From assembly GCA_036505275.1 (NCBI GenBank), contig DASXTS010000117.1, positions 1 to 19,191 of the forward strand: a stretch of 19,191 bases of DNA, in the 5' to 3' direction. Position 1 is the first letter of the stretch; each line of letters opens with the position of its first letter. Position numbers and translations under genes: made by a program. The DNA is from DASXTS01 sp036505275 (lineage in GTDB: Bacteria > Actinomycetota > Actinomycetes > Mycobacteriales > Pseudonocardiaceae). Shown one piece after another: positions 6,845 through 13,580 of this stretch. The notes under the pieces are model-generated. The model saw only the letters and a list, made by a program, of their open reading frames with translations. It was not told the DNA's origin and searched no databases.

Positions 6845-6877
6845 CAACATTATGTTCGACCCAACATTATGATCGAC
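6845..6877 (+). promoter_or_regulatory. Tandem 16-bp direct repeat over the nfi promoter (candidate operator)
   Basis: CAACATTATGTTCGAC (6845-6860) is followed after one base by CAACATTATGATCGAC (6862-6877), with one mismatch and a 17-bp period. The first unit contains the perfect palindrome AACATTATGTT. The second contains the -10 candidate TATGAT (6868-6873), 7 nt before GTG at 6881. This is an AT-rich island in very GC-rich DNA. A regulator binding the two units would block RNA polymerase. The stretch also encodes a six-codon frame (6852-6872) whose TGA overlaps the alternative ATG at 6869. Confidence 0.5.
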
Positions 6878-6880
6878 GAG

Positions 6881-7582
6881 GTGCCGGGCTCCGCCGGGCG
6901 GCCCGCTCGCCTGCCCGACTGCGCCGGCCCGCGGTGGCCGTCGTCGATCGCCGAGGCCGCCGCCCTGCAGGACGAGCTGCGGCCACTGGTCGACACCGCC
7001 GGACCGGGGCCGCGGACGATCGCCACCGCGGCCGGCGTGGACGTCGCCTACCGGCCGGGCAGCGACCGGGTGACCGCAGCCGCCGTCGTGCTGGACGCCG
7101 GCACGCTGCACGCCGTCGAGGCGCGGACGGCCGAGGGTCGCGCGGGGTTTGCGTACCGGACGGGGTTTCTTGCGTTCCGCGAGCTGCCGGCCATTCTCAC
7201 CGTGCTGCGCGCCCTGACCAGCACCCCGGACCTGCTGGTGTGCGACGGTGCCGGCCTCGCTCACCCGCGCAGGTTCGGGCTGGCCTGTCATCTCGGCGTG
7301 CTCGCTGACGTTCCCACGATCGGAGTGGCCAAGACCCCCAACGGGGCCTACCGGCCGCCGGCCGAGCCGCGCGGCTCGTGGACCGACCTGATCGACAGCG
7401 GCGACGTCGTCGGCCGTGCGCTGCGCACCCAGGACGGGGTCCGGCCGGTGTTCGTCTCGGTCGGCCATCGCATCGACCTGGACACCGCCTGCGCCCATGT
7501 GCTGGCTCTGAGCCGCCGGCACCGGCTGCCGGAGACCACCCGCCAGGCCGACCGCCTTGCTCGTGCGGCTGCGCTGCGGTAG
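6881..7582 (+). CDS. nfi: Endonuclease V (deoxyinosine 3' endonuclease)
   Basis: Cuts DNA near deoxyinosine and other deaminated bases to begin repair. The 233-residue product shows the family's active site: Asp54 in AGVDVAYR, Tyr92 in FAYRTGFLAFRE with catalytic Glu101, Asp122 in CDGAGLAHPRRFGLACHLGV (also holding His128), and Lys151 in GVAKTPNG. Length is normal for the family (about 220-235). GTG at 6881 is preferred because TATGAT ends 7 nt upstream, matching other leaderless starts here. ATG at 6869 would add four residues and sit inside the -10 box. The dehalogenase-like gene begins 11 nt after its stop, so the two are probably co-transcribed. Its position beside purine-salvage genes may be coincidental, although inosine chemistry links them. 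Confidence 0.9.
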   Translation: MPGSAGRPARLPDCAGPRWPSSIAEAAALQDELRPLVDTAGPGPRTIATAAGVDVAYRPGSDRVTAAAVVLDAGTLHAVEARTAEGRAGFAYRTGFLAFRELPAILTVLRALTSTPDLLVCDGAGLAHPRRFGLACHLGVLADVPTIGVAKTPNGAYRPPAEPRGSWTDLIDSGDVVGRALRTQDGVRPVFVSVGHRIDLDTACAHVLALSRRHRLPETTRQADRLARAAALR

Positions 7583-7593
7583 GGATCGTCGGC

Positions 7594-8502
7594 ATGCGGA
7601 TATTGCGCACACCGGAGCAGCGCTTCGCCGACGTCAAGGGCTTCGACTACCCGGTCGGATACGGCGAGGTGCAGGACGGCGACGGCAGCACGCTGCGGAT
7701 GGCGTACGTCAGCGCGGGGCCGGCGGATGGCCAGCCGGTGTTGCTGCTGCACGGCGAGCCAAGCTGGTCCTTCTTGTACCGCAAGGTGATCCCGCCGCTG
7801 GCCGCGGCCGGGCTGCGCGCGGTGGCGGTGGACCTGGTGGGGTTCGGCCGGTCCGACAAGCCGTCCGAAATCGCAGACCACAGCTACGCCAGGCACGTGG
7901 AGTGGATCCGCGCGCTGGTGTTCGACGTGCTGGACCTGCGCGAGGTGACGCTGGTCGGGCAGGACTGGGGCGGGATGATCGGGCTGCGGTTGGTGGCCGA
8001 GCATGGCGACCGGTTCGCCAGGGTGGTGGCCGCGAACACCGGGCTGGTGACCGGCGACCAGGAGATGCCGCAGGTGTGGCACCGGTTCAAGGAGGCGATG
8101 CGCACGGCGCCGACCCTGGACGTGGGCCGCGCGGTGCAGAACGGCTGCCTTCGGCCCATGCCGGACGACGTCAAAGCCGCGTACGACGCGCCGTTCCCGG
8201 ACGAGACGTTCAAGGCCGGCCCGCGGGCCATGCCGGGGCTTGTGCCGATCACGCCGGACGATCCGGCGACCCAGGCCAACCGCGCGGCCTGGGCGGCGCT
8301 CTCCGGGTGGCGCAAGCCGTTCCTGGTGGCCTTCAGCGACTCGGACCCGATCACCGGGCAGATGGCGCCGGTGCTGGCCAGGATGGTGCCCGGCGCGGAC
8401 GGCAGCCAGCACCCGACGATCACCGGGGCCGGCCACTTCCTGCAGGAGGACGCCGGCGAGGTGCTCGGCGCGGAGATCGTCCGCTTCGTCCGAACCCACT
8501 GA
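7594..8502 (+). CDS. Haloalkane dehalogenase-like alpha/beta hydrolase
   Basis: A 302-residue alpha/beta-hydrolase of the haloalkane dehalogenase group, which hydrolyses carbon-halogen bonds to alcohols. The oxyanion/halide motif HGEPSWSFLYR (53-63) is present. The nucleophile elbow VGQDWGG gives Asp124 and halide-binding Trp125. The acid is probably Asp251 in FSDSDPITG, and the base is His281 in GAGHFLQED. N-terminal residues FADVKGFDYP and the acid's placement after the cap domain fit the DhlA/DhmA-like subgroup. Substrate cannot be read from sequence, and such proteins may also act on other esters or epoxides. ATG at 7594 has AGGG 9 nt upstream. It follows nfi by 11 nt and is convergent with the glycosyltransferase operon. 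The 113-bp gap after it has only a weak GGTGC-GAT-GCACC hairpin. Confidence 0.88.
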   Translation: MRILRTPEQRFADVKGFDYPVGYGEVQDGDGSTLRMAYVSAGPADGQPVLLLHGEPSWSFLYRKVIPPLAAAGLRAVAVDLVGFGRSDKPSEIADHSYARHVEWIRALVFDVLDLREVTLVGQDWGGMIGLRLVAEHGDRFARVVAANTGLVTGDQEMPQVWHRFKEAMRTAPTLDVGRAVQNGCLRPMPDDVKAAYDAPFPDETFKAGPRAMPGLVPITPDDPATQANRAAWAALSGWRKPFLVAFSDSDPITGQMAPVLARMVPGADGSQHPTITGAGHFLQEDAGEVLGAEIVRFVRTH

Positions 8503-8615
8503 GGCACTTATCGACGGCACCCGCTGAGGGTCAACGCACAAGACCGGAGCGTCCGCGGCGGCCCGCCCGGTGCGATGCACCCTGTGCCCATCGAGTGGCG
8601 AGGCGATAGCTCGAC

Positions 8616-10745
8616 CTAGCGAGCCCTGACCGGCGGGGGCTGCGCGACCTGGCCGGCACGGGTCAACTTGTGCCAGGGGAGCCGGGCCCCGGCCACCGCC
8701 GTGACCACGGACTGGATCACGACCAGGTACATCAGCTGCCGGTAGACGAACTGCTGCAGCGGTAGGGACCACAGCGACCCGAGGCGCTCGCCGTCCAGCC
8801 GGAACGCCACCACCGCCGGCACCAGCTGCAGCAGCAGGAAGGCCGACCAGGTGACCAACGCCAGCATCGGGTCGAACAGCGCGGTGTACACCGCGGCGAC
8901 GTCCACGACCGGGGCGAGCATGGGCAGCAGCACCTGGAACAGCAGCAGGTAGGGCAACCCGCGCCGGCCGAGGCGCCCGCCGCCGGCCCGCTCCACGACC
9001 GCGTGCCGGTGCTTGTACATCGCCTGCAGGGTGCCGTAGCACCAGCGGTAACGCTGCTTCCAGAGCTGGCCGAGGTCGGCCGGGGCCTCGGTCCACGCCC
9101 GGGCCCGCGTCGCGTACACCACCCGCCAGTGCGCCCGCAACAGCGCCATGGTCAGGTCGGTGTCCTCGGCGAGCGTGTCGCCCGGCACCCCGCCGGCGTC
9201 CGCGATCGCCTGCCGGCGGAAGGCGCCGACCGCGCCCGGCACGGTGGGCATGCACTCCAGCACGTCGTACATCCGCCGGTCGAGGTTGAAGCCCATCACG
9301 TACTCGATGTGCTGCCAGCGCCCGAGCAGGCCGTGCCGGTTGCCGACCTTGGCGTTGCCGGATACCGCGCCGATGGATGCGTCAGCGAATGGTCGCACCA
9401 GTTCGGTGACGGTGCCTGGCTCCACCACCGTGTCGCCGTCGACCAGCACGACCAGCTCGGTGCGGGCCGCGCTCAGGCCGTTGGCCATCGCGGCCGCCTT
9501 GCCCTGGTTGTCCTGCCGGATGAGCCACACGTGGGGTGAGCGCAGCCGGCGCACCTCCTCGGCCGTGCCGTCGCTTGAGCCGTCGTCGACGACTATCACG
9601 TACAGCGGCCGGTGCCGGCTGGCCAGGATCGAGCGAACGGTGGCCGCGATGCAGGCGCGCTCGTTGTACGCCGGCACGATCACCGTCACCGGTGGCGGCC
9701 CGTCGCGGGCGGCCGGCGGGCGCCACCGCCGCCGCCTCGTGCGCCGGTGCAGCAGCGCGGCGGCCAGCACGATCACCGCCCGGAGCAGGGCCAGCACGGT
9801 GGCGACGATCAGCAGCCAGGGCAGCACCGTGCCGAGCAGCGTGGCGAACTGCGCGGCGGCGATCGAGGCGAAGCCGAGCACCCGCTGGCCGGTGCCGGCC
9901 GGCGAGCTGGTGTCGGCGGCGCCGAGCGCGCCGGAGACGGTGGCAAACCGCCAGCCGTCCGCCCGCAGCTTGGGGATCAGCCGGTCCACCGCGGCCACCG
10001 TCTGGGCGCGGTCGCCGCCGCCGTCGTGCAGCAGCACGATCGCGCCGTGCTGGTCGGGCGGCGTGGCGCCGGCGACGATCGCGTCCACCCCTGGCCGCTG
10101 CCAGTCCTTGGTGTTCAGGTCGGCGAGCACCACGAGGTAGCCGAGCACGGCGGCGCGCTGGATGGCCCGCCAGCCGGCGCCGTCCACCGCGTCCGGGGTG
10201 GAGGAGTACGGCGGACGCAGCAGCGCGGTCTGCCGGCCGGCCGCGCCGGCCAGCACGACCTGGTTCTGCCGCACCTCCCAGCCGGCCCGGCCGGGGGAGG
10301 AGGTGCCAAGGTCGGCGTGCGTCGTGGTGTGGTTGCCGACCTCATGGCCATCCGCCACCACCGAGCGCAGCAGCAGCGGGTGGCTGGCCGCGCCGGCGCC
10401 GGTGACGAAGAACGTGGCCGGCACGCCGTGCCGGCGCAGCACGTCCAGGATCTGCGGGGTCCACCGCGGGTCGGGGCCGTCGTCGAAGGTCAGCGCGATC
10501 GTCTTGTCCGGCAGGTGGCTGGCCCGCGGCGTGCCGCCGCGGGCGTCGATCACCGGCCCGCCGGTGGTCACCGACTCCGGCGGGGCGCCGGCGACCGGCG
10601 GCCGGGTGTCCGGGCTGGGGTCGCGGCCGTGACCGAGCACCAAGCCGTCCACGGCCAGCCCGCCGGCGGTCAGCAGGATCGCGCTGGCCAGCAGCACCCA
10701 GTGGGCACGCGGTGGCGGCGTGCGGGTGAGCCGGTGCCTGGCCAC
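8616..10745 (-). CDS. Bifunctional polysaccharide deacetylase (NodB) / family 2 glycosyltransferase, membrane protein
   Basis: A 709-residue fusion. One membrane segment near 17-35 is followed by a NodB domain (about 80-275) with TFDDGPD (Asp88/Asp89), HEVGNHTTTH (His139/His143), LRPPYSS (Arg177) and LLHDGG (His240). A second membrane region (300-333) leads to a GT2 domain (352-570) with VIVPAYNE, DDGSSDGT, DGDT (436-439), EDTD (527-530) and the processive-synthase signature QRYRW (564-568). Three or so C-terminal membrane segments (598-688) follow. Predicted topology puts the deacetylase outside and the transferase inside, as expected for one machine that makes a beta-linked amino-sugar polymer and deacetylates it. 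This resembles PgaC and PgaB functions combined. GTG at 10745 is 2 nt after the upstream gene's stop. Confidence 0.88.
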   Translation of the reverse strand: MARHRLTRTPPPRAHWVLLASAILLTAGGLAVDGLVLGHGRDPSPDTRPPVAGAPPESVTTGGPVIDARGGTPRASHLPDKTIALTFDDGPDPRWTPQILDVLRRHGVPATFFVTGAGAASHPLLLRSVVADGHEVGNHTTTHADLGTSSPGRAGWEVRQNQVVLAGAAGRQTALLRPPYSSTPDAVDGAGWRAIQRAAVLGYLVVLADLNTKDWQRPGVDAIVAGATPPDQHGAIVLLHDGGGDRAQTVAAVDRLIPKLRADGWRFATVSGALGAADTSSPAGTGQRVLGFASIAAAQFATLLGTVLPWLLIVATVLALLRAVIVLAAALLHRRTRRRRWRPPAARDGPPPVTVIVPAYNERACIAATVRSILASRHRPLYVIVVDDGSSDGTAEEVRRLRSPHVWLIRQDNQGKAAAMANGLSAARTELVVLVDGDTVVEPGTVTELVRPFADASIGAVSGNAKVGNRHGLLGRWQHIEYVMGFNLDRRMYDVLECMPTVPGAVGAFRRQAIADAGGVPGDTLAEDTDLTMALLRAHWRVVYATRARAWTEAPADLGQLWKQRYRWCYGTLQAMYKHRHAVVERAGGGRLGRRGLPYLLLFQVLLPMLAPVVDVAAVYTALFDPMLALVTWSAFLLLQLVPAVVAFRLDGERLGSLWSLPLQQFVYRQLMYLVVIQSVVTAVAGARLPWHKLTRAGQVAQPPPVRAR

Positions 10746-10747
10746 GC

Positions 10748-11185
10748 TCAGTTGTGCCCGGGCGGCGTGGTCGGAATCTTGCTCTGCCCCGGCGGCCCGG
10801 TCGGTGGCTCGGCCGGCCGGGACGACCGGCGCCCCGGCGTGCTGGACGCCGGCGCCGGTTGTGCGGACGGCGCGGTCGTCTGGCTCGGCGCCGTGGCGGT
10901 GCGCGGCTGGCTGGTACTGGACACCTGGTCATCGGTGGTCGCCGGGGCTGGTGGCGGCTCACCGTCGGTGGGCTGCGTGCCGTTGGCCGCCGCATCCGTG
11001 CCGAGCCCCGGCGGCAGCGGCAGCTCGGCCGCGGGTGGTAGCGGCGCGCCGAACACGGCCAGCAGCAGCAGCGCGAGGTAGCCGACGGTGACGGTCGCGG
11101 CGGCGGCGGCGATCATGCGCAGCGCGCGGCCGCGGCGGCCCGACGGGTCGACGAACACCGGCCTGGCAGAGTCGAGTTCGGGCAC
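10748..11185 (-). CDS. Small single-span membrane protein with Pro/Thr/Ser-rich exterior
   Basis: A 145-residue protein with a charged 22-residue N-terminus, one hydrophobic segment near 23-46 (MIAAAAATVTVGYLALLLLA) and a low-complexity tail rich in Pro, Thr, Ser and Ala to the end. The tail suggests a disordered extracytoplasmic wall-spanning region. No catalytic motif is visible, and I do not recognise a named family. GTG at 11185 has GAGG 7 nt upstream. It is translationally coupled to the NodB-GT2 gene (2-nt gap), so it probably assists, anchors or locates that enzyme; this is inferred from the operon alone. Confidence 0.75.
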   Translation of the reverse strand: MPELDSARPVFVDPSGRRGRALRMIAAAAATVTVGYLALLLLAVFGAPLPPAAELPLPPGLGTDAAANGTQPTDGEPPPAPATTDDQVSSTSQPRTATAPSQTTAPSAQPAPASSTPGRRSSRPAEPPTGPPGQSKIPTTPPGHN

Positions 11186-11217
11186 GGCTACACCTCGGGG
11201 TGGCGAAGTCGCCGGAC

Positions 11218-11223
11218 ACCCTA
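11218..11223 (-). promoter_or_regulatory. Candidate -10 box for the membrane protein/NodB-GT2 operon
   Basis: TAGGGT on the minus strand lies 32 nt upstream of the GTG at 11185. A transcript starting near 11211 would have a 5' leader of about 25 nt, containing the short inverted repeat GGCGAAGTCGCC (11202-11213) and the GAGG ribosome site. The identical hexamer serves the mutase gene at 15239-15244. Confidence 0.35.
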
Positions 11224-11273
11224 CCGGTGTGCAAACGGTGACCTCGTTGGGGCCAGGTGCCGCGGTTGACCGG

Positions 11274-11942
11274 TCAGGCCGGCGTCGGCTGGTCGTCGTC
11301 GCGGGCCCCGAACACGGGCAGTTCCTCGATCAGCCCGTCGACGTTCCCGTCGCCGGCCCACTGCCAGGCCCGCATCTGGCTCCGGGACCGCCGGCTGATC
11401 AGCCCGCGGAGTAGCTCGTACGGCTCGACGGTGAGTTCGGTACGTGGCGGGCCGTCGCCGCCGCTCCATTCCCGGTCGCCGGCCCGGATCAGCAGCGTGC
11501 CCTGGCCGCCGAATCCCTTTATCCGGCCCTTGGCCACCGCGCCGGCCACTGCGTGCACGTCCTCCGCGGGCGGCCGGCCGAGGCCGAACGTCTCCCGCAG
11601 GTCGCACTCGTGGGTGACCAAGTCGAACACCGTGACCGGCCGCACCGACCGGTCGGCCAGCCCGGCCTCGACCGCCGGCCCGGCCTCGTCCCACTCGGCC
11701 AGCAGCTCATCCACCGTGCGACCCTCCCGCGCTGTGACCTGTGCGGCGGTCCAATGCTCCTGCGGCGCGCCGTGCAGGTTTCCGGCGACGACGTCGGTGG
11801 CCACCCCGACCAGGTGGGCCACCACCTGGCGGCCGGTCCAGCGCGGGGTGCCGGCGACCCGAGTGCCGAGCTGCTCGTCGGTCAGCGATCTGGCCAGTTC
11901 GGACACCCGGAGGCGGGACTTGCGATACAGCGCATCGAACAT
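11274..11942 (-). CDS. DinB-fold maleylpyruvate isomerase-family protein (mycothiol-dependent type)
   Basis: A 222-residue protein of the mycothiol-dependent maleylpyruvate isomerase N-terminal (DinB-like four-helix) superfamily. The opening FDALYRKSRLRVSELARSL, the metal-ligand helix QVVAHLVGVATD (His43) and VFDLVTHECDLRETFG (His111 with nearby Glu and Asp) match the family pattern of a metal site built from His, Glu and His. The C-terminal half includes the Arg-rich GLISRRSRSQMRAW segment typical of these actinobacterial paralogues. Most such paralogues are uncharacterised thiol-dependent enzymes, so the reaction is unknown. ATG at 11942 is chosen for AGGAG 3 nt upstream. It is divergent from upp with only 37 bp between them and overlapping -10 boxes. 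Confidence 0.82.
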   Translation of the reverse strand: MFDALYRKSRLRVSELARSLTDEQLGTRVAGTPRWTGRQVVAHLVGVATDVVAGNLHGAPQEHWTAAQVTAREGRTVDELLAEWDEAGPAVEAGLADRSVRPVTVFDLVTHECDLRETFGLGRPPAEDVHAVAGAVAKGRIKGFGGQGTLLIRAGDREWSGGDGPPRTELTVEPYELLRGLISRRSRSQMRAWQWAGDGNVDGLIEELPVFGARDDDQPTPA

Positions 11943-11965
11943 CGGCTCGGCTCCTGGCGAACGGC

Positions 11966-11972
11966 TACGGTA
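11966..11972. promoter_or_regulatory. Overlapping divergent -10 boxes (upp plus, DinB-family gene minus)
   Basis: TACGGT (11966-11971, plus) ends 8 nt before the upp ATG. TACCGT (11972-11967, minus) lies about 24 nt before the DinB-family ATG. They share the palindromic core CGGTACCG, so polymerase could occupy only one direction at a time. Confidence 0.45.
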
Positions 11973-11979
11973 CCGCGAC

Positions 11980-12603
11980 ATGGATGTGCTGGTCGTCGAT
12001 CATCCTCTCGCCGCCGCCCGGCTGACCACAATGCGCGACGCCCGCAGCGACAACGCCACCTTCCGGGCCGCGCTGCGTGAGCTGACCCTGATGCTGATCT
12101 ACGAGGCGACCCGCGGCGCCGCGGTGGTTGACGAGCCGATCCACACCCCGGTGGCGCGCACCGTGGGCCGCCGGCTGGCCAACCCGCCACTGCTGGTGCC
12201 GGTGCTGCGGGCCGGGCTGGGGATGGCCGATCAGGCGCACGCCCTGATCCCGGAGGCGCAGATGGGTTTCGTCGGGCTGGCCCGCGACGAGAAGACCCTG
12301 CAGCCGACGCCGTACATGGAATCGCTACCGGACTCGCTGGCCGGTCGGCCGGTGTTCGTGCTGGACCCGATGCTGGCCACGGGCGGCTCGATGGCGCACA
12401 CCATCCGGTTGCTGACCGACCGCCGGGCCACCGACGTCACCGCGATCTGCGCGCTCGCCGCGCCGGAGGGCATCCGCCACCTCGAGGCATGCCGGCTGCC
12501 GGTGCGCGTGGTGACCGCGGCCGTGGACCAGCGGCTCAACGACTCCGGCTTCATCGTGCCCGGCCTCGGCGACGCCGGGGACCGCCAGTTCGGCGCGGTC
12601 TGA
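11980..12603 (+). CDS. upp: Uracil phosphoribosyltransferase
   Basis: Salvages uracil: uracil plus PRPP gives UMP and pyrophosphate. In the 207-residue product, the PRPP-binding loop is FVLDPMLATGGSMAH (126-140). PVLRAGLGM (74-82) and GLARDEKTLQP (99-109) match the PPi loop and flexible lid. The uracil-binding C-terminus reads LNDSGFIVPGLGDAGDRQFG (187-206). Length is normal for the family. ATG at 11980 is leaderless by position, with TACGGT 8 nt before it. The longer upstream frame is antisense to the DinB-family gene. Synteny with deoD, pmmB and upp in Mycobacterium supports orthology. Confidence 0.95.
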   Translation: MDVLVVDHPLAAARLTTMRDARSDNATFRAALRELTLMLIYEATRGAAVVDEPIHTPVARTVGRRLANPPLLVPVLRAGLGMADQAHALIPEAQMGFVGLARDEKTLQPTPYMESLPDSLAGRPVFVLDPMLATGGSMAHTIRLLTDRRATDVTAICALAAPEGIRHLEACRLPVRVVTAAVDQRLNDSGFIVPGLGDAGDRQFGAV

Positions 12604-12609
12604 GGCCCG

Positions 12610-12880
12610 ATGGTCCGCGAGATGGCGACCACCCCGCCCTCCGGCCTGGTGGATCTGGTGACGCTGGCGCTGGCCGTGGTCTCGGTCAGTCTGCTGGCGT
12701 ACGTGCTGCTCGCCGACCCACCACCGGCCACCGCGTTGCGGATTGCTGCGGGAGATCGTCGAGCAGATCCGGATGGCGGTCCGCGGGCACAACCAGCCGA
12801 TGGCGCCCAGCGACTGGCCTACGGCTCCTCGTCGCGGTCAGAACGACACGTCTGGGTCGGCAGGCCTGGTATCGCCGTGA
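12610..12880 (+). pseudogene. Small membrane protein gene with a +1 frameshift
   Basis: ATG at 12610, 6 nt after the upp stop and with GAGG before it, opens a frame with one membrane segment (LVTLALAVVSVSLLAYVLLA). Its G/C third-position bias collapses after about 12739. From 12746 the next frame takes over with 24 of 24 codons ending in G or C, reading LREIVEQIRMAVRGHNQPM and stopping at TGA 12878-12880. Removing one base near 12740 would join them into a roughly 89-residue membrane protein with a cytoplasmic tail. This could be a true lesion, a sequencing error or programmed frameshifting; no obvious slippery run is present. The family is unknown. Downstream of about 12818 the codon bias weakens, so the true end is uncertain. 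Confidence 0.5.
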
Positions 12881-12884
12881 TACC
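12868..12884 (+). promoter_or_regulatory. Palindromic operator candidate for the RHH/Fic pair
   Basis: GGTATC-GCCGT-GATACC is a perfect 6-bp inverted repeat with a 5-bp spacer, 9 bp before the RHH start. Its right half overlaps the TACCAT -10 candidate (12881-12886), which ends 7 nt before ATG 12894. This fits autorepression by a ribbon-helix-helix antitoxin. The left half and spacer include the stop codon of the preceding frameshifted gene. Confidence 0.5.
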
Positions 12885-12893
12885 ATCGCTCGA

Positions 12894-13100
12894 ATGGCGA
12901 TGACTTTGCGGTTGACCGACGAGGAGAACCGCCGGCTCGACGAGCTGGCGGCCGCCGAGGGGCGATCGAAGCAGGACATCGTGCGGCTGGCCGTCGCCGA
13001 GCGCTGGGCGCGGCACCGCAGGGAGCAGCGGCTGACCGAGGCGCTGGACCGCGCGCTGCCCAGATACCAGGGCCTGCTGGACCGGCTGGGTACGGCCTGA
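12894..13100 (+). CDS. Ribbon-helix-helix (CopG-type) antitoxin
   Basis: A 68-residue basic and acidic mixed protein. The N-terminal strand MAMTLRLTDEENRRLDEL, followed by a short turn and AEGRSKQDIVRLAVAERW, is the classic ribbon-helix-helix DNA-binding fold: one strand contributed to a dimeric sheet, then two helices. The C-terminal tail, rich in Arg and Leu (RREQRLTEALDRAL and beyond), would bind the partner toxin. It is 21 nt upstream of the Fic-like gene and preceded by a palindrome. Together these indicate an autoregulated antitoxin. ATG 12894 is chosen because TACCAT lies 7 nt upstream; ATG 12900 is possible. Confidence 0.82.
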   Translation: MAMTLRLTDEENRRLDELAAAEGRSKQDIVRLAVAERWARHRREQRLTEALDRALPRYQGLLDRLGTA

Positions 13101-13121
13101 GCCCAGTCTGAGCACTGCCAC

Positions 13122-13502
13122 GTGACGAACTACCTGGACGGCGCCGACCTGCTGATGATCGCCACTACGGTCGGCGCCGGCGATCTCGTCGTGCGTGACG
13201 CCGGTCTGCTTGACACTGCTGCGTACCGGCCCCGCGCCACCATGCTCGGGGCCGAGGCGTACCCGACGCTGTGGCTGAAGGCCGCCGCGCTGCTGGACTC
13301 CATCGTGCGCACCCGGCCGCTGGAGGAGGGCAACTGGCGGCTGGGCTGGCTGGCCGTGGTCACGTTCTGCGATCTCAACGGCTGGTGGGTGGACGCCGAC
13401 GACGACGCGGCGCTCGACGTCATCCGCCGGATCAGCCGCGGCGAGGTCGAGGTGCCCGAGGTGGCGCACTGGCTGGAGACCTGGGGCAAGCGCGCCGACT
13501 GA
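13122..13502 (+). CDS. Fic/Doc-family toxin-like protein with substituted catalytic histidine
   Basis: A 126-residue protein, the same size as phage P1 Doc. Residues 1-30 (NYLDGADLLMIATTVG, then VRDAGLLDTAAYRP) and 47-63 (AYPTLWLKAAALLDSIV) follow the helical Doc scaffold. The Fic motif, normally H-x-F-x-(D/E/A)-G-N-x-R, appears at 65-73 as RPLEEGNWR followed by LGWLAVVTFCDLNG. Gly70, Asn71 and Arg73 of the phosphate-binding loop are kept, but the base His is Arg65. Classical AMP or phosphate transfer should be impaired, unless this subgroup uses another base. GTG at 13122 follows the RHH stop by 21 nt. Calling it a toxin is inference from the pair. The decamer repeat array starts 8 nt after its stop. 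Confidence 0.8.
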   Translation: MTNYLDGADLLMIATTVGAGDLVVRDAGLLDTAAYRPRATMLGAEAYPTLWLKAAALLDSIVRTRPLEEGNWRLGWLAVVTFCDLNGWWVDADDDAALDVIRRISRGEVEVPEVAHWLETWGKRAD

Positions 13503-13510
13503 CCCGATGC

Positions 13511-13580
13511 CTCCGCCGGACTCAGCCGGACTCAGCCGCACTCAGCCGGACTCAGCCGGACTCAGCCGGACTCAGCCGGC
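13511..13580 (+). repeat. Tandem decamer array at a convergent gene junction
   Basis: Seven units of CTCAGCCGGA. The first has CTCCG in place of CTCAG, the third (13531) ends GCA, and the last ends GGC. The last unit contains the minus-strand stop codon of the mutase gene (TCA at 13572-13574), and every unit but the first carries the same TGA. The array fills the gap between the Fic-like gene and the mutase, suggesting slippage expansion from the mutase 3' end. It is too short and too regular for CRISPR. Confidence 0.85.

Noticed and set aside
8503..8615. Intrinsic terminator between the convergent dehalogenase and glycosyltransferase genes
   Set aside because: Only weak 5-bp stems (GGTGC-GAT-GCACC; GCTCG/CGAGC) and no T-tract; not distinguishable from chance in this composition.
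13511..13580. CRISPR array
   Set aside because: Units are 10 bp, contiguous and without unique spacers, with no cas genes nearby.
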